12,829 nucleotides of DNA, taken from NCBI GenBank assembly GCA_001781445.1, contig MFLB01000045.1, forward strand, positions 1-12,829, written 5' to 3'. The stretch comes from Candidatus Kaiserbacteria bacterium RIFCSPHIGHO2_01_FULL_58_22. GTDB taxonomy: Bacteria; Patescibacteriota; Minisyncoccia; Phycocordibacterales; UBA2100. The notes beneath the pieces were generated by a model. It was not told the origin of the DNA. It did no database searches and saw only the letters and a list, made by a program, of their open reading frames with translations. Shown piece after piece: positions 11,773 through 12,829 of the stretch. Position 1 is the first letter of the stretch; each line of letters begins with the position of its first letter. The position numbers were made by a program, and so were the translations under genes.

Positions 11773-12829
11773 TATGGCAGGAGCGAACGGATGGCCTGTT
11801 TCACCGAGTCCCACGCATTGCCGGCTATCTCGCCGAGCGAGGCGCCGCTCTCCGCGGCGTCTTCGGCATACGCCCAGCGGCACAGTCCGTAGGCGACGGC
11901 CCACGTCGCGTCCACTCCCGCGGAGCGCGGGAGGTAGCCGATCTGGGAGATCTGTGAAGGGAGCTTAAGGACCGCGCGCGCGACTTCGGAAGCGCCGACG
12001 AGCCCGGAGCCGCCGCCGGTGAGCACGATGCCCGCCGGAAGGAGGCGCGCGCGGCCGATCGCCTTGAGATGCGCATTGACGAGCGCAAACATGTCTTTGA
12101 GGCGCGCCGCGACTATCGCTTCCATCCGTTTCGGCGGGATGTCCGAGCCGGTCACCGCGCCGCGCTTCATCTGCTCGGCTTCTTGGAGCGGTATCTGTAG
12201 CGAGAGCGCGATCGCGTTCGTGATGTCCGCAGAGCCGCCCGAAAACACTCTCGCGGAGACGGGCGTGTCGTTATCGAAGACGATGATGGAAAGGGTTTCG
12301 GCGCCGATGTTGGCCAGACACACGCCGGCTGTTTTCTGCGACTTCGAAAGCGTCGCGAAGCTCGCGGCCAAGGGCGAGGCCATGACGCCCTCGACCTCTA
12401 TCCCGGCGCCTTCGACCGCTTCGATGAGCTCGTCGTGATGATGCGCGAGCATGGTGATGAGAAGGCAGTCGAGCGAGAGCTTCGTGCCCTGAAGTCCCTG
12501 GGGCTTCCCGAAGACCTTCGCGCCGTCGATGCGGTATTCGAGCGGGATAGTATGAATGACTGTGCGGTTGACGAGCCTGGACGCGGCGCGCTTCTCGCTC
12601 TCCTTGAGCGCGCGCTCGAGCATCGCCTCCGTCACGATGCCGCCGGAAGGCGTCAGCGTCACTTCGCCCGTGCTCCGCAGTTCGTCGAGCCCGATGCCGC
12701 CGAGCGCGACGCGGGCCCGCCGCACTCTCACTTTCGCCGCGCTCGCGGCCCGGTGCAAGGCCTCGCGGACGCTTTTCGTCGCCTCCTTGCCTTCGACGAC
12801 GTACCCGTGGCGTAGGCCTTTCGAGCTCG
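11772..12829 (-). CDS. ftsA: Cell division protein FtsA (N-terminus beyond the window)
   Basis: Actin-like protein that ties FtsZ to the membrane. About 351 residues are visible; the frame is open to the window edge, beginning at SSKGLRHGYVVEGKEATKSV, which matches FtsA near residue 40, so roughly 35-40 residues are missing. Next comes the FtsA-specific 1C domain (VALGGIGLDELRSTGEV through VIHTIPLEYRIDG), then the second ATPase half with IVLTGGGSGLVGASEVA as the adenosine motif. The last residues (AWDSVKQAIRSLLP) form a plausible amphipathic membrane-targeting helix. Odd: the phosphate-2 motif, normally DIGGGTTD, reads NIGAETLS, losing the Asp. ftsZ follows 86 bases downstream, the classical order. 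Confidence 0.93.
   Translation of the reverse strand, partial: SSKGLRHGYVVEGKEATKSVREALHRAASAAKVRVRRARVALGGIGLDELRSTGEVTLTPSGGIVTEAMLERALKESEKRAASRLVNRTVIHTIPLEYRIDGAKVFGKPQGLQGTKLSLDCLLITMLAHHHDELIEAVEGAGIEVEGVMASPLAASFATLSKSQKTAGVCLANIGAETLSIIVFDNDTPVSARVFSGGSADITNAIALSLQIPLQEAEQMKRGAVTGSDIPPKRMEAIVAARLKDMFALVNAHLKAIGRARLLPAGIVLTGGGSGLVGASEVARAVLKLPSQISQIGYLPRSAGVDATWAVAYGLCRWAYAEDAAESGASLGEIAGNAWDSVKQAIRSLLP

Noticed and set aside
10600..11892. A 430-codon plus-strand open frame opposite ftsZ and the end of ftsA.
   Set aside because: It mirrors conserved ftsZ on the other strand; the encoded protein is low-complexity and resembles nothing.
11686..11904. A 73-residue N-terminal extension of FtsZ.
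   Set aside because: Most of it overlaps ftsA in another frame, and FtsZ proteins start near the MARM/MSKL residues.
1..12829. Recoded TGA as in some Patescibacteria.
   Set aside because: TGA terminates the kinase, folK and trxB at the expected family lengths and does not occur inside the conserved genes.

Overview
The window is gene-dense, moderately GC-rich bacterial DNA with TGA, TAA and TAG all used as stops (standard code 11). Compact genes, missing partner enzymes (orotate enzymes without the rest of the pyrimidine pathway, an AICAR transformylase without its cyclohydrolase), a Cys-less cupredoxin with a YHNH motif, and an FtsA with an altered phosphate motif suggest a member of the Candidate Phyla Radiation / Patescibacteria (Parcubacteria-like). 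This placement is an inference from protein style; no rRNA or other marker is present.

Layout. (1) 1-1186, plus strand: a short leader region with an extended -10 promoter, a possible 35-residue membrane peptide, a shikimate-kinase-like P-loop kinase, and an unrecognised 134-residue protein that overlaps it. (2) 1217-6093, minus strand: a one-carbon/folate cluster transcribed metE, metF, folB, folK, folP. FolB, FolK and FolP build dihydropteroate, MetF makes 5-methyl-tetrahydrofolate, and MetE uses it to methylate homocysteine. No folE, folC or folA is in view. (3) 6403-9445, plus strand: pyrF, pyrE, a membrane-anchored cupredoxin, and a stand-alone AICAR formyltransferase, which would consume 10-formyl-tetrahydrofolate and so also draws on the folate pool. 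(4) 9509-12829, minus strand: ftsA (cut by the window end), ftsZ, and a thioredoxin-reductase/AhpF-like flavoprotein.

No phage, CRISPR, transposase, tRNA or rRNA gene was seen, and I found no obvious new multi-gene system. The unusual content is structural. Many long, often perfect inverted repeats sit at gene ends, across stop and start codons, and once inside a coding region (pyrF). Two intergenic elements, before folK and metE, are closed by long inverted repeats that include the downstream start codon. A pair of opposed heptamer arrays lies between ftsZ and trxB. Shine-Dalgarno motifs are scarce, while extended -10 promoters (TGnTAnnnT) recur.
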